Shown here piece after piece: positions 25,816-36,020 of a stretch of DNA of 64,000 nt. How positions within the stretch are numbered: position 1 is the stretch's first letter; each line of letters begins with the position of its first letter. Below the pieces are notes generated by a model that saw nothing but the letters and a program-made list of their open reading frames with translations, did not search any database and was not told where the DNA came from. The DNA is from Crotophaga sulcirostris (lineage: Eukaryota; Chordata; Aves; Cuculiformes; Crotophagidae): NCBI GenBank assembly GCA_013397455.1, contig VYZB01000125.1:604900-668899 (forward strand), given 5' to 3'. The translations under genes were made by a program, and so were the position numbers.

Positions 25816-26700
25816 TTTGTGAGTTTCACAAAGTAATTGTGAAGGGCTTAGAATCAGACAGTTACACAAGTCAGTAACTGGCATCAGATATGAATTTTAT
25901 CTGACCTAAATTGAATGACAACATTTAATTTAGCTATTTTCTTTCTCTATTGCAGCCTGAGGTTTAACTGCTTTACCACTCTGCTAACAATTGTATAATT
26001 GTAGTTCACTCTTCAATGAAGAAAAAACATGTGAGATCCTAAAATTTTCTTTTTTCATGGTGTTTTTAATTGCATAACAGGATTTTAATAATTTGATAAA
26101 AACTTGCTAGGTAGGAATTTGGACTGAAAATACAGAGGTCTCCCAAACCTAAAATCCTTCATCCAGCCATTGTACTTTTGGTTAAGGGGTAAGTATTTTC
26201 TTGTGCCAAAGTGTCTCTTTATTTCTTTCACCTTTGCACTGCTTAATTTAGTAATTGTGTTTAGTAGCTTCCTGAGTCTGAATTTTCTTGAAATCTTTCA
26301 TAATTTTATTTTAATGTTCTTTTTCTTTTCTGTATTGAAAGTTGGAAATTTTGGGAAGATAACGTTGAGCTTTTGGACAGGAATGGGTGAATCAGAATCA
26401 GCAGCTGAATGAGGAAACATGGTTGTGATGGCTTCTGACTATTTTTAAGATGTGCTAAATTTGAAATGAGTTGTATGTTTACAGCTGGTGGTCCTGAAGG
26501 TATAGCTTTTCAATCTCCTCTGCAGAGAGAGATGGGATGTCCCTTTCCTAGCCAGCTTTCCTGCTGATCATCCTCCCATATTTGGTGGGGGATGTCACCT
26601 GGAGGCTTACTATTATTGCTCTGGGCTACTGTGTGGGTTGTTTTAGATAAAATGTAAACCCAGGAAAAGACGTGTATAAAATATCTGAAAAATAAATCAA
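25816..26700. other. Non-genic sequence
   Basis: AT-rich, apparently unique sequence. The first part could be further-decayed CR1, but I see no motif beyond about 25,815. An 80-codon frame at 26,170-26,412 is a Phe/Leu-rich translation of T-rich DNA and is not called. Confidence 0.55.
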
Positions 26701-27010
26701 TATGAAGGAGATGATTGTTTAGAAATAAATGACATTCTGACTTTTGGTGTCATTTGATCGCTTCATTGAGAAAGCAATGCTTGATCCAATATAAGCTCTA
26801 ACAGCTTTTGTTTTACGGATCAGCTTCTGGTTTTAATGAAGTGGGACAAATGACTTTAAATTAGTTATCGTGCTAAAAAGAATAAAGAGCATGAAAGCAT
26901 TCAGTCGATTTGACAGGTCAGGCAAAATATTTCACAAATTAGCACCCCATTTAACTCGAAGGTGACATGATGACTCAAATTTCTCTCTGTAATGCTATCA
27001 GCTGGTTTGG
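26701..27010. other. Candidate conserved noncoding block
   Basis: Unique sequence of even composition that keeps at least five CpGs (near 26,759, 26,816, 26,869, 26,906 and 26,957) although CpG is rare in the rest of the window. It contains a perfect AP-1 site, TGACTCA, at 26,971-26,977, a TGACAG (MEIS/TGIF-type) site at 26,911-26,916 and several ATTA-type homeodomain cores. It has no long open frame and no repeat match. Retained CpG plus dense factor sites is what a constrained enhancer might look like; constraint itself cannot be seen from one sequence. Confidence 0.25.
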
Positions 27011-27841
27011 AATTATACCAGGGCACACTTGGCAGAGCTAGTTGGCTAAGGCTATGCAGTGTTAAGTTTGTTTAGAAGCATAATAGGATATAAACCTCAG
27101 GTGCAGAGATAGATTTTTCTGAATTAAAAATGAACCTGATCATTCTGGGAGATCTTAACACATCTGGTTCTGAAATAGCTTGAAGCTGCAGCTGAGCTTG
27201 GTGTGTGCAAGTGGTCTTTGATTCCTCTTCATTTGTGGTGCTTGGGACAGTAATGAAGAAATTTGGATTGTGATATGAAATGCTTTGTTAACTTGAGTAA
27301 TTTTTAAGTGCAGCCATCAGGTACTTTGTGTGCCTCCTGTGTGAAATCTTATTACGTAATTGTTTTCCTACATTAACTGCAAGGAAGTTAGTCACAAAGA
27401 ACAAGTCTTTTGCCAGAACAAAGCAAAATATTGTTGGTGAACCACAGAGCAGTCTTCTGTACTACTTAAAATATTTATTTTTTTGACTGTGCATATGTAA
27501 CAGCCTGTGGCAATACCTCTCTTTTGGCCTAGCAGCCATCAAAGGAAAAAATAAAATAGATACCTTTTCCCTACCTACTCTGGCAAAAAATACTGGCCCT
27601 GGGTGCATGCTTTGTCTGTCAGGACTTAGTCTTGGGAAGGCAAGTTGAGTAGCATCTCTGCTGCTCCTCCCTGAGCAGGTTGTGATGAAGCTCCTCCCTG
27701 TCAATAATGAGCATTTTGCACGCTGCTTTTTCCAGTTGCTGTATTCATCGAGGTTATAGACATTCTTCAGACTCTTTAGTTTATTTAGAAACTGTTCCCT
27801 GTTGGGGAACACTATTGCTGAAGATGCTTTTCTTCATTTAG

Positions 27842-27904
27842 GTGGCCAGAAATTTCTTAAATGTTATAGCTATCCTTGATGAGGAATCCCGAGTGTCTGG
27901 GTAT
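27842..27904 (+). other. Candidate internal exon (63 bp), weak
   Basis: A pyrimidine-rich acceptor (TTTTCTTCATTTAG, ending 27,841) precedes 21 open codons reading VARNFLNVIAILDEESRVSG plus Tyr. It ends at a GTAAGT donor (27,905), with an alternative GTATGT four bases earlier. The residues faintly recall the segment of adhesion-GPCR GAIN domains with a Leu-rich helix followed by Asp/Glu-Glu, but the Trp expected after it is absent and the match is too short to name. Expect such a segment by chance several times in 64 kb. Confidence 0.12.
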
Positions 27905-28543
27905 GTAAGTTAAAGAAATAATTGAAGTTGATGTGAAGAGAAATGTGGCTGGCCAAAGGCAGGTGAGTTGCTGCCTCCAGCACCACGTTCCTGTGGAAGA
28001 GGGTCCTGAGTGCTCTCTTCCCTCTGAAGTGAAGTCAAGGAGAGTGATATGTGATGTGAGATGTGTAAGATTTGCTGTTTATTAAAACTATCTGGTACTT
28101 ACTACATCAGTAGCAATTTCTTTCCATTTATTTTCTATGTCCCAGTACCTAAATGTAAACAGCCTGTTTTTTTTTTTTCTTAACAAAAGCAATTTGAGGC
28201 ACGTCCCATAGTTAGATATAATGAATAATTAAAGAAATTTTTGTAGTTTTCAGAAAGCAATAAAAGTATGAAATGGTTAGCCAAAACACTTGAATCTAAT
28301 TAAGAAACAATTCAGTGAAGAAGAAAACCTTGGCACTTACTTTTAGTATTTGATTCCCTACAATAAGAATTTAGATGTAAATCGTGCTTTGAAGAAGAAC
28401 GCTTCCATCAAAAACTGAGAACGTCTTGTATGATTAGTATTTTATGAATGGATTATCATCTCAGACCTGGGTTTATAGTTACTGCCTGTAGGTAAAATTC
28501 TACCTTAACACTTAGACTACAGACAGTAATGCAGTTGTAAATA

Positions 28544-28619
28544 TTTTTTTTTTTTTTTTTTTTAGTTGATAGAATTGTGTGAATAAACACAAAATTTAAC
28601 TTTTTTTTTTTTTTTTTTT
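28544..28619. repeat. Twin poly-T tracts
   Basis: Twenty T at 28,544-28,563 and nineteen T at 28,601-28,619 flank a 37-bp AT-rich unique spacer. On the minus strand they would be two A-tails in tandem. No retroposon body is recognised between or beside them, and there is no clear target-site duplication. Confidence 0.9.
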
Positions 28620-31160
28620 GAGCAGTAGATTGCGTTATATATAATTATGTCTGACTTTTGGATACAAAATTCGTAGCCTGAGAACAAGTAGGCTAAGAAC
28701 TAAGTTACATGATGAGTCATTACTGGTAGAATTTAAGTGCAGAGAGATCTGCAATATTTAAAAGTCAAAGGTTTAATGCTGTCTCGGGAGTCTTGAACTG
28801 TGTTTAATCTCAAGTGATGAGCTGTGTTCATGACCGTGTTTTACTATTTCAAAGTAGATAGACTTAGCTGTGTTCAGTTTGACCCTTCAGGAATGGGCTG
28901 ATTTTTCTTGAGATGCCTGTTGCTACTGTTACGTCTCTCAGATGCTTTATTTACTAGTAACAGTCCTAAGCCTAGTCCAGCTTCTAACTGCACTTCATAG
29001 TAATACCTAAGTAATTTTTATTTTAATAAATTTAAAAATACTCTGCTTTCTATGCTTCCAGATTTATATGCCCAGTTATACTGGCAGCCAGCAATATCCT
29101 GACCACGGGGATGTTCTACAGAATCATAGAAATATTTTTTTGAGAATAAATTTAAGTTCTTTGTTTTCTCCCTTTTATGCAGTGCTTTAAGCGTGTACTT
29201 GCATGTGTAACTAAAAGCATTTCCTTGCATGTGAAGAGTACAATTTGAGGACTAAACTAGATGCCTGTGGAGCTGGAAGCATGCTTTTGACAATAAGCAG
29301 TAGAGTTGTGCTCTTCCAGTGGAATCATAATGGATCCCTGACTCTCTGGATTTGGTGCAGATGATACCTGTAAGACATGCAGACCAGAAAATCTTTACTA
29401 AACAGTTGAGTGCCTTTACTTTTTCTAATCCAATACTGATTACCCGTCTTTCAAGGCATTAAATTGAATACATGTGTAATCCAGACTGACAAGGCATCTC
29501 ATCATTTTCTGCAGGAGCAGGCAGATTTCAGAGCAAACCACTCTTTATCTGGTTGTGAGGAAACCCTGTGCACCTGGGTACTCAAATAAGAAGCGGCTGC
29601 ATGGTTGGGGTGTGGGTGCTCTGATGAGGGAGCTGACGGGGATCCAGCATGGGCAGCTGCTCTGCTGCACGGTACCTGTACTGGGACAGTGTTGGATTTG
29701 CAACCACAGGTCTCCTGAACGTGTTCTCCTTGTAGTTGATCTATGGTAACAATACTTTCAGGGAAGCACTATTTCTTTTTTGTGCTCCTGGAGTAACTAC
29801 AAAGATCAGACCTATAGCAGCTGCCCTGAGCGTGCTCAGGTGTGAAGCTGGGGAAAAGCCTTTCTGAGCTTGTGATTTCCAAACTCTGCAAACCTTTCCC
29901 ACATTTGCAATTAGATGGAGGAGAGAGGTTTGCTTGTCTTCTGGAAGACAGCTCTAACTGGAAATATAGGGTTAGACAGAGATGTGAGGAAGTGCCCAAA
30001 GTACGGAATTTTGCGGTTTTCTGGTTCAGGATGAGCTGTTGGACTATGAAGTCAGTCGTTTCTCTTAGTGACCCAGTGGATATTTAACAAAGGCATACAT
30101 GGAGCTAAACTGGTGGCTGGAAAATCTGTTTTACAATTCAGGTACTGCCTTACACTGTCCTGCAAATGGGCTTTTGTCCCATCCTAATTTTATCATGTGT
30201 TTGCTATACCTTAATTTTACTACTCATGTGTGATTTTTTTTTTATTCAGAAACTTTGTATCTCGGTGTTTGGCAGCCTCTTTTTTTTCAACCTCGTTGTT
30301 ATATCTGTTAATATTTTTAAAGGGTGTGCTCTACATCCAGAAAACAAATTCAGAGGTGGAAAGCACTTGTGTGAAACAGCCCTCCACCTTAGATGTCAAA
30401 GGTAAATAAAATTTATATCAGTTACTGACAAGCATTAGATTTTGTCTCTGTGTTAATGCTGGTTACATATCACTCAGATAAGAGAAACATTTGCTGTTTG
30501 ATTTATGTTCACTGACAATGAAGTGTCCAGAATGATTAATTACAGCCCTAAATGATAGTGCCCTTATTCACACCTCCCTGGCCTGAATGATTGAAGTTAA
30601 TAAATATATATGTGTTGCTGTGGAATTTGCCATTAGGTGTTAAAATATTTGTGCACTTGACATGCAGTTGAAGGATTCAGCTGAGGTTTATACTTGGAAT
30701 AGGTAACCTGCTACTTTTTAATAGCAGTTTATAAGGAGGGAAAGTAGAGGATTCTGGAACTGATTAGAAGGTTATGGACAGTAAGGTGAAAATATTTTTA
30801 GAGAAATTGTTATGACATTTCTTTGGCAATTTAAGTCCTTAAGCCATCACTTACTGCAATCATTTTAAGGATTTTGCCTTTCTATTTTATCATTTAGTTT
30901 TTAAAATGTTGTCTTTTGAAGTCTAGAAAATACCTTGAGAAACTGTATTTTCAAAAGATCAGACCCAGGCATGTAGTGGGAAAAAGCCATATAGCTCTGT
31001 CTTGTCAAGAGGAGATTGCAGTTACCACAACATTCAGAAATGGCTGGATCTGTCTAGGTCCAACAGATTATTCTCCTAGTAGTTCTTCCCCACATCGAGT
31101 GAAGGTGCAGGCTCCTGAAAATTTGCAATTTGTGCAAAAAATTGCTTTTATTTTGCCAAT

Positions 31161-31302
31161 AATCATAGAATGATTTGGGTTGGAAGGGACCTTAAAGATC
31201 ATCCAGTTCCAACCCTCTGCCATGGACAGGGACATCTCCCACCAGACTGGGCTGTTCAAGGCTCCATCCAACCTGGCCTTGAACACTTTCAGGAAGGGGA
31301 CA
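31161..31302 (-). mobile_element. CR1 LINE, 3'-end fragment
   Basis: Clear reverse complement of the CR1 3' terminus. The plus strand opens with AATCATAGAATGATTTGGGT, continues with TGGAAGGGACCTTAAAGATC and the CCATGGACAGGGACATCTCC block, and ends in the ATCCAACCTGGCCTTGAACA block. The element's 3' end is at the left (31,161). It is severely 5'-truncated at the right (about 31,302) where similarity to CR1 stops abruptly. It is better preserved than the copies near 12,624 and 25,125, so it is probably the younger insertion. Confidence 0.95.
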
Positions 31303-34300
31303 AAATAATGTTGCAATGTGTCACAGACTTGTCATGATTTATCTACCCTTCTCTCAATCGCCCCAGGGTTATGAAGGTTAAATCAAACATTTTATTCTAG
31401 TAATGAAAAATAATGAAAAGCTAAAGAGTGGAGTGAAGGTCCCATCAAAACATCTGCTCCAGTGGCACATACAGAAACATGTATGCTAAATTGATCCCAT
31501 AGTTATTTGAATTTATAGAGAATGAAGTTTGCTTCTTTATTGACACTGGGGTTTAGAAACCTTTAGCTGAGATCCCTTAACACTGCCTTTGTTCTGGTTT
31601 GCCTCAAATTCCTTTAATACATTTGTGTAGCTAAGCCCTACCAAAAACCTTAAAAGTTTGTAGCTCTAAAAGTTTTCAAGCTGGAACTGTAAATTCAAAC
31701 TTTCAAAAAGGGTTGCTAAACGGAAATACCATTTTCTGTTTTCAGACTGGATTGACTAACTTTTTGTTGTCTGTACTTCATTCACCCAAAACCTGTGGTT
31801 CTTGTTCAGGTCTTCATGAAATGCTTTAATTTAAAGCCAGTGCTTTTGTAGCTTGTATTTCAACTGCAATATTTTTCATGAAGTTTATGGGTAGCTTTAC
31901 TTTTGACTTTAACTTCTCTGTGCCTCAGTACCCCATGTGTAAAATGGAGATAATGCTGCTGCCTTACCTTGTCAGTTTAATTAATGTTGTGAAACATTCA
32001 GATAGTGACAAACAGCAGAGAAAAGCCCAAAGGAAATGAAAAATTCTTTATTCAGAGCAGTGTTTGGACAGTAGGTAGGAGATAAGGCCTCAGACACACT
32101 CTGAAAAATGAGGCAAACCCAAAATATTAAAGAAATGTTCATGAAGTAAAAAGAATTCATCCCATGTGCTCAGGGAGGCAGAAGCACATGGGAAAATGTT
32201 GATAATGTAACTAAAGACATGTAAATAAAGAAGATGGTGGAGCTGAGATTGCAGAGGCAATGTTATGTCATGCATTTCTGTAATCTTTGGGTGTCCTAAA
32301 CTAGATGTTCCTTCCATGTTGTTTTAGTAAACAGTAAATAAATTAAAAGGATTTTAAAATACATCTATTAAAAACACAGACCACTTCAACTTCAATTATA
32401 AAAATATTTCCCTGTAAAAATCAGTATCTTTTCTTATTACTCTGAATAACTTCTGATGGGAAAATGTTATGAATTACAGGCCAAGTAGCCTATGAGGAAA
32501 AAAACCTACAATTTATTCTGAATTTAACATTTAAAGAATAAAGAAATGTAGACAGGCATTAAAGTTGGTGGTTTTGGTTGGGGTTTTTGATTAATATAAG
32601 AAGATTCCCCTGACATGCCTGAAAAGCTATGTGCTTCAGGATGAATTAGTTTTGCCATGCACGCAATTTTGTGTCAGTGACATCAGGGTAATGATATCCA
32701 GTGCTCTGGGGCTTCTAGGAGGATTTCAACAGTCGGGAAGTGGTGGGATGAGTGGCCTCCATGTATATTAATTCATTACTTTTATTGGCTGCTAGAGCAT
32801 CTACAAGCAGATAACAACTTCATTTATATTTTACTGCAAGAAATCTCATATACTGGTCTGCTGAGGCTCTGAGGAAGCTTGAAGAGAAGGTTGCTTAAGA
32901 AAATGTAACTAGTGCATGTTTGAGGTCTTTTGTGTTTTAGAGGAGACACAAAACACACCTTAAATATTTACTACCACCTTGCCCCAGCACTGTCTTCTAG
33001 GTCAAGCTTCAGAAATGTTCTCTGCACAGAAAGTCTGCAGCTGTCTGTTCACTCATTTAGCTGTGTTATCCCAAACTACTGTGCGCTGTATGAGAACAAG
33101 GAGTTAATTTACGGTTGATATCCTAAGCAATAAATAAGAGTGGATTGGATTAGAAAGATCATGACTTGTAGTCAAGGTAATAGTTATATGGATACGTAGT
33201 CCAAGGTCAGCCAAAATGTCAGTCTAGTGAACTCTGCAACCTTTCAAGAGACTACAAACTTCAGTTGTGTATTATGGAACACTTTTGAATAGTAATACAC
33301 AGGGCTCAGAGGTTATAGTTGTTTGTCCTTTGGAGACCTGGCAAGATGTTTGCTGGAGTTTGTTGGGCAGCTCTTACGCTCAGACGCTAAGCATGAGTGC
33401 ACCATCATTGCTTGGACATGTCTGTTCTCAACACAATAATTTCAAGTATCCTATTCTAGCAGAAAGGTCTTCCTACATGTTTGATTTTCTGTACTGAGAC
33501 ACATTAGTACCCCTTATGTTATGCACTCCACTGAGGAAGATGTTGACATTTTTCTTAGAATTCAAAAAGACCATACTCGTGCTTTGACATTCTGCTAGCT
33601 GGATGTCTGACCCTCTTTGAGCCCTGCCCTGCTGATCACAGCAGGATAATCTTCCCTTCACTGTGGAGATTTTAAACATGTGGCGTTACAATATTATGCA
33701 GATACTTCTTTCAGTTTTTACACAAAGTAATACAGCTTCATTATATACAGCAAGAAGGTTCCTGGTGCCTTGTCAGTGTTGTACAACACAGTGTCTTTTT
33801 GTTTGTCCAATATTGTTCCTGTCATTTCTGATCTACTGATGTCTCTCAGGCTTCTGCAGGAGCTGTGTGCCAAGAGCAGCTTTTTCTGAGCGTTTATGTA
33901 GTTCTGAGCTGGCCGAGCTGCTAGCAGCAGGTCAGTTTTTCTTTTTCTTAGAAAAAGAAAAAAGGGGAGAGGGAGGAAGGAGATAAAAAAAAGCCCAAAA
34001 AAGAAGGAGGGGAGAGAATTGCAGAACAATTAGGTACAGGTCATATTGGGTCCATATAAGAGTAAAACTTAAGTTCTAAAGTCATGGAACCAATCCATGA
34101 TGTGTAAGATTCATTACATGCACTGGGTTACAGTGAAAGTGACAGACCTCAGGTCCTCTTCTTCCCAAAGAGCAGGGCCAGTTCAACTCTCTGTGTGTTA
34201 GTTAGCACTATGGGACTAAAAATACACAGAGAAGTTGCTGTTCTTCATGTGAGGTGAAGGCCCCTGACATACGTATACGCAGGGCTTCTCATTGCAATAT

Positions 34301-35643
34301 TAAAATTATTGAGATTAATTGCAAATCAATTCAATTTTTTTTCAAAAGGTTTTTTTATTTTTCTTTAAATGACATGCAACTATGGATTTATTTTTTTTCA
34401 GGGTCTGCAGCAGGAGATAAAATCTTTCTGAAATTCTTTCAGGTATGTAGTCAAACTACGTTCAAAATTGAGGGCTACAGTAATAAGTATAATGTCTAAG
34501 TGTGAGTAAAGAATGATCCAAGATATTCTGTTAAACATCTGGAGCTATTTTTGAAGTATGCATGTTTAAATACTATGTGATACTTTAAAGATCTTTGAAA
34601 AGAAATAATATGGGATAATCTGTAAACTATGGAGGAGTGGAATGAATTTTTGTGATTTATATTTGTCTTATGATTCTTGGAAAAGACAAAATGCTTTTGC
34701 TTGCATATTCATAAAGAAATTTGAATAAAGTATCTCACTGCAGATTTCCTGTGCTCTGAGCCAGCTAAATATTTTTCAGTTGCTTAAAAACAAAAGGAAG
34801 AAAGGCATCTCTTTGTTACTGGCTGTTAAAAATCATGACTTTTCTGAAATGTTCATATGCTTTGTAAATGTACATGAATCTTCCCATATTTCCTCAGAGC
34901 AATCCTTTCTGGGAGGCTTTGCCTGACACAGTCTTTTAGTCTGAGCGCAAACTGGTTTGACGTTGTATGTGGTACAACGTAAAGCAGTCTGACATCTCCT
35001 GTGATCTCAAGGATTTGGAAGTGTAGTATCCTGTGGAAATAAAATAAGCCTTTTTTGGCAGCAGTGAATGTCTGTAAACCCTCCGTCACTCTTGCCACTT
35101 CTTTGTCATTTGCATCCAGGGATGTGAAAAGTGATAAATGCTGAGAGTATAAACCCATGTGATATAATGTGGTATTGCTGTCACAGGAGAAGAAAAAATC
35201 TGTTTAGAGAAGAGATCTGAAATGTTAAGCAGAAAGTTTGTATAAATCTATACCTGTTCAAAATGCGCCGTTGTAAAGTTGTTGCCACAGATTGCAGGGA
35301 GAATAATTTAAGTACTCTATAGATGCCTATAAGTATGTTCATTTACATAGCTTTCTGAAGTAATAATTTCTTACAGCAATTCTAGTTTCACTGGCTTTCT
35401 ATATTTGCAAGGATATAAAAATAAATTAATATAGTAGCCTCTAGGTTGACTTATAGGAGAAAATTATGGCTTTTGTTGAAATGATGAAAAAATCTTTGAG
35501 GAAGGACTAATGAAGTAATTAATTGTGGTTCCATCCTATGTGGTGTGAAACATCTTTGGCAAATGCTTATGACATGTACTGGATGAATTTTCTTCATCTA
35601 TTTAAATCCTGTGATCAGCCAGATCTGCTATTTAAACGTGTGT
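31303..35643. other. Non-genic AT-rich single-copy sequence
   Basis: No exon or RNA gene can be supported. Notable items are a short G/T-rich low-complexity tract at about 32,563-32,588, the polypyrimidine/polypurine hairpin at 33,936-33,983 and a perfect 8-bp stem with 5-nt loop at 34,960-34,980 (ACGTTGTA and TACAACGT). The longest open frame is about 100 codons and unremarkable. Confidence 0.6.
33936..33983. repeat. Polypyrimidine/polypurine inverted repeat and purine tract
   Basis: TTTTTCTTTTTC at 33,936-33,947 is followed by a 3-nt loop (TTA) and its exact reverse complement GAAAAAGAAAAA at 33,951-33,962. The purine strand then continues without a pyrimidine to 33,983 (33 purines in a row), and a second purine-rich block follows to about 34,018. 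It could form a hairpin in single-stranded DNA or RNA, and the purine tract could form a triplex. No gene context tells whether either matters. Confidence 0.9.
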
Positions 35644-36020
35644 TGTGGTTTAACCTCAGCTGAAAACAAACCACTGCACAGCTACTTGCTCACTTTCTTA
35701 TGGTGGGACTCGGGGGAGAATCGAAACGATAAAAGTAAGAGAACTTGTGGGTTGAGATAAAGACAGTTTAATAGATAGAGCAAAAGCTGTGCATACAAGC
35801 AAACCAAGGAATTTATTCACCACTTCCCATTGGCAGGTAGGTGTTCAGACATCTCCAGGAGTGCAGGACTCCACCATGCGTAAAGTTACTTGGGAAGACA
35901 AACGGCATCACTCCAAACATCCTCTCCTTTCTCCTTCTTCCCCCAGCTTTATATGATGAACATGACATCATATAGTGTGGAATATCCCATTGGTTAGTTT
36001 GGATCAGATGTCCTGGCTGA
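35644..36020 (-). mobile_element. Endogenous retrovirus LTR, 5'-truncated solo fragment
   Basis: Matches a long terminal repeat common in bird genomes (ERVL- or ERVK-class; I cannot fix the subfamily). In element orientation (minus strand) the retained part begins near the promoter: a degenerate CRE-like TGATGTCATG and a TATA-like ATATAAAG around 35,945-35,965. It then runs through a TATTAAACTGTCTTTATCTC block carrying an ATTAAA-type polyadenylation signal near 35,770, then CCCACAAGTTCTC, and ends in GGTTAAACCACA at 35,644. The U3 part upstream of 36,020 is missing: similarity stops after the CAGCCAGGACA block. No internal retroviral genes (gag, pol, env) are seen on either side, so this is a solo LTR that later lost its outer end. 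Confidence 0.85.

Larger units (their letters stand above)
27011..31160. other. Non-genic AT-rich single-copy sequence
   Basis: No gene is supported. The stretch holds a candidate short exon at 27,842-27,904 and two long poly-T tracts, both listed separately, and a somewhat GC-richer section at 29,550-30,080 with short open frames on both strands. The minus-strand frame at 27,462-27,812 (116 codons) has no recognised similarity. Confidence 0.6.

Noticed and set aside
29118..29132. AGAATCATAGAAATA, like the CR1 tail
   Set aside because: The adjoining sequence does not continue into the CR1 3' region (no GGTTGGAA or CCTTAAAGATC block), so the match is too short.
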